From: Desulfurococcales archaeon
GTDB taxonomy: Archaea > Thermoproteota > Thermoprotei_A > Sulfolobales > NBVN01
Assembly (NCBI GenBank): GCA_021163585.1
Contig: JAGGTW010000079.1
Coordinates: 1 to 6,492, forward strand
Length of the DNA: 6,492 nt
Reading direction: 5' to 3'
Part shown: positions 5,848 through 6,492 of the stretch, piece by piece
How positions within the stretch are numbered: the first letter of the stretch is position 1
How the letters are laid out: each line of letters starts with the position of its first letter
The notes under the pieces: generated by a model
What the model was told of the DNA's origin: nothing
Seen by the model: the letters and a program-made list of their open reading frames with translations, nothing else
The model's database searches: none
Translations under genes and position numbers: made by a program

Positions 5848-5856
5848 TTTATATAG
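5848..5856. promoter_or_regulatory. Two-way TATA-like element before the ATPase gene
   Basis: TTTATATAG reads as a TATA box on both strands (TTTATATA on plus, CTATATAAA on minus). On plus it predicts transcription from about 5878, a leader of about 20 bases before the GTG at 5897, and a GGTG motif at 5883-5886 in that leader. On minus it predicts a start near 5826, at the head of the broken reading frame. Confidence 0.5.
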
Positions 5857-5896
5857 CTTTACTAACACTATGGTTATCGGCTGGTGCTTGATCTTG

Positions 5897-6492
5897 GTGT
5901 ACGTTAGTAGCGTCAAGCTAAAGCGGTTTAGAGGTATTAAGGAGGGGGTTATCGATGGTTTAAGTGATTTCACTGTACTTGTAGGCAGGAATGGTGCAGG
6001 TAAGTCAACAGTTCTTGAGGCTTTATACCTTGCGTCTGCTTGGCTGGAACCTAGGGACCCTGTACGCGGCTTAAGTAAGTACGACTACGTAGTCATGAGA
6101 AGAGGTGGTAGAGGAGATTGGAGATCTTCCCGTGACGTGATTTGGTATTTAATGAATTCTGAAGAGGATATCGTCGTAGGTATCGATTTAGGGAGTGTTA
6201 GTACTGAATTCATTCTTCATCATGGCACGGGTGGTTTGTGGTTGCGGATAGATGATTTTAGAGAGTCCCTCTCATCGCATCTCTCAAGAGGGGGGATTAA
6301 GAAGTGCAGCTTACTCAAGCTTCAGGGGTCATTAGCTCACTTCTCTAATTACCCTCCTCCTAGTAACGTAGTAGTTGTGGAGAAGGGGGATGTAATTAAT
6401 TGGTTTAGGAGGTCTATGCCGTACTTACTTGATGTGTTAGGAGGTACTGTCTTGATTGATGATTACTTACTATCAAGACCTGATGACATTGA
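5897..6492 (+). CDS. AAA/SMC-type ATPase, N-terminal part (cut by window end)
   Basis: The frame is open from 5897 to the window edge (198 residues, no stop). It starts VKLKRFRGIKEG, the usual first strand and Phe-Arg-Gly turn of RecF/Rad50/OLD-type ATP-binding domains, where the next elements are DFTVLVG and the Walker A loop GRNGAGKST (residues 30-38), followed by VLEALYLA. Walker B, the signature motif and any nuclease (TOPRIM) or partner domain would lie beyond the window. Residues 60-130 contain charged segments and no coiled coil, so a Rad50-like long coil is not yet visible. Members of this superfamily include OLD-family nucleases and uncharacterised ATPases next to defence genes, so the role cannot be set from this part. 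The GTG start follows GGTG by 10 bases. TTG at 5894 (spacing 7) is possible. An in-frame ATG at 5870 is only 18 bases past the TATA centre, so it would lie upstream of the expected transcription start. Confidence 0.85.
   Translation, partial: MYVSSVKLKRFRGIKEGVIDGLSDFTVLVGRNGAGKSTVLEALYLASAWLEPRDPVRGLSKYDYVVMRRGGRGDWRSSRDVIWYLMNSEEDIVVGIDLGSVSTEFILHHGTGGLWLRIDDFRESLSSHLSRGGIKKCSLLKLQGSLAHFSNYPPPSNVVVVEKGDVINWFRRSMPYLLDVLGGTVLIDDYLLSRPDDI

Noticed and set aside
5870..5896. ATG at 5870 as start of the ATPase gene
   Set aside because: Only 18 bases past the TATA centre, so probably not in the mRNA; the added MVIGWCLIL does not fit the usual beginning of this family.

Overview
The window looks like chromosomal DNA of a thermophilic archaeon, most likely a crenarchaeon (Thermoproteota). 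The evidence is indirect. Arginine is coded mostly by AGG/AGA, and isoleucine ATA and leucine CTA/TTA codons are common. TATA-like boxes sit about 26 bases upstream of start codons, which fits leaderless or short-leader transcripts. GGTG/GGTGA ribosome-binding motifs occur where a leader exists. No rRNA, tRNA, CRISPR array or insertion sequence was seen, so no species can be named.

Left part (1-1827). The tail of a possible plus-strand gene meets a minus-strand HemK/PrmC-type SAM-dependent methyltransferase (30-704). A 182-base divergent promoter region follows. Next is a plus-strand gene (887-1705) for a membrane-anchored protein with an exported domain that looks like a caspase-type (clan CD/CHAT-like) fold, with candidate catalytic residues His117 and Cys194.

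Middle part (1828-3900). A polytopic Wzx/MOP-type polysaccharide flippase (1828-3222) is followed by two small minus-strand membrane-protein genes. One (3305-3526) is a two-helix, 73-residue protein that appears to begin with a non-standard ATA codon behind a good GGTGA motif. The other (3599-3826) is a 75-residue protein with a signal peptide and a C-terminal anchor. An 18-base perfect palindrome lies between them.

Right part (3861-6492). One AT-rich element (3862-3870) appears to serve as TATA box for both the small secreted protein and a divergent 561-residue membrane protein (3902-5587). That protein resembles GT-C glycosyltransferases and has a D-x-Y-Y-Y loop reminiscent of the STT3/AglB motif. 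A 7-base inverted repeat sits just before its start codon. Next comes a minus-strand reading frame broken by two in-frame TAG codons and lacking a normal start, probably a recently decayed gene. Divergent from it, and sharing another two-way TATA element, is the 5' part of an AAA/SMC-type ATPase gene (5897 to the window end).

The flippase and the GT-C-like protein suggest a role in making or moving surface glycans or protein N-glycans, although they are not in one operon. The exported caspase-like protein beside the flippase may act at the cell surface. That link is inference.
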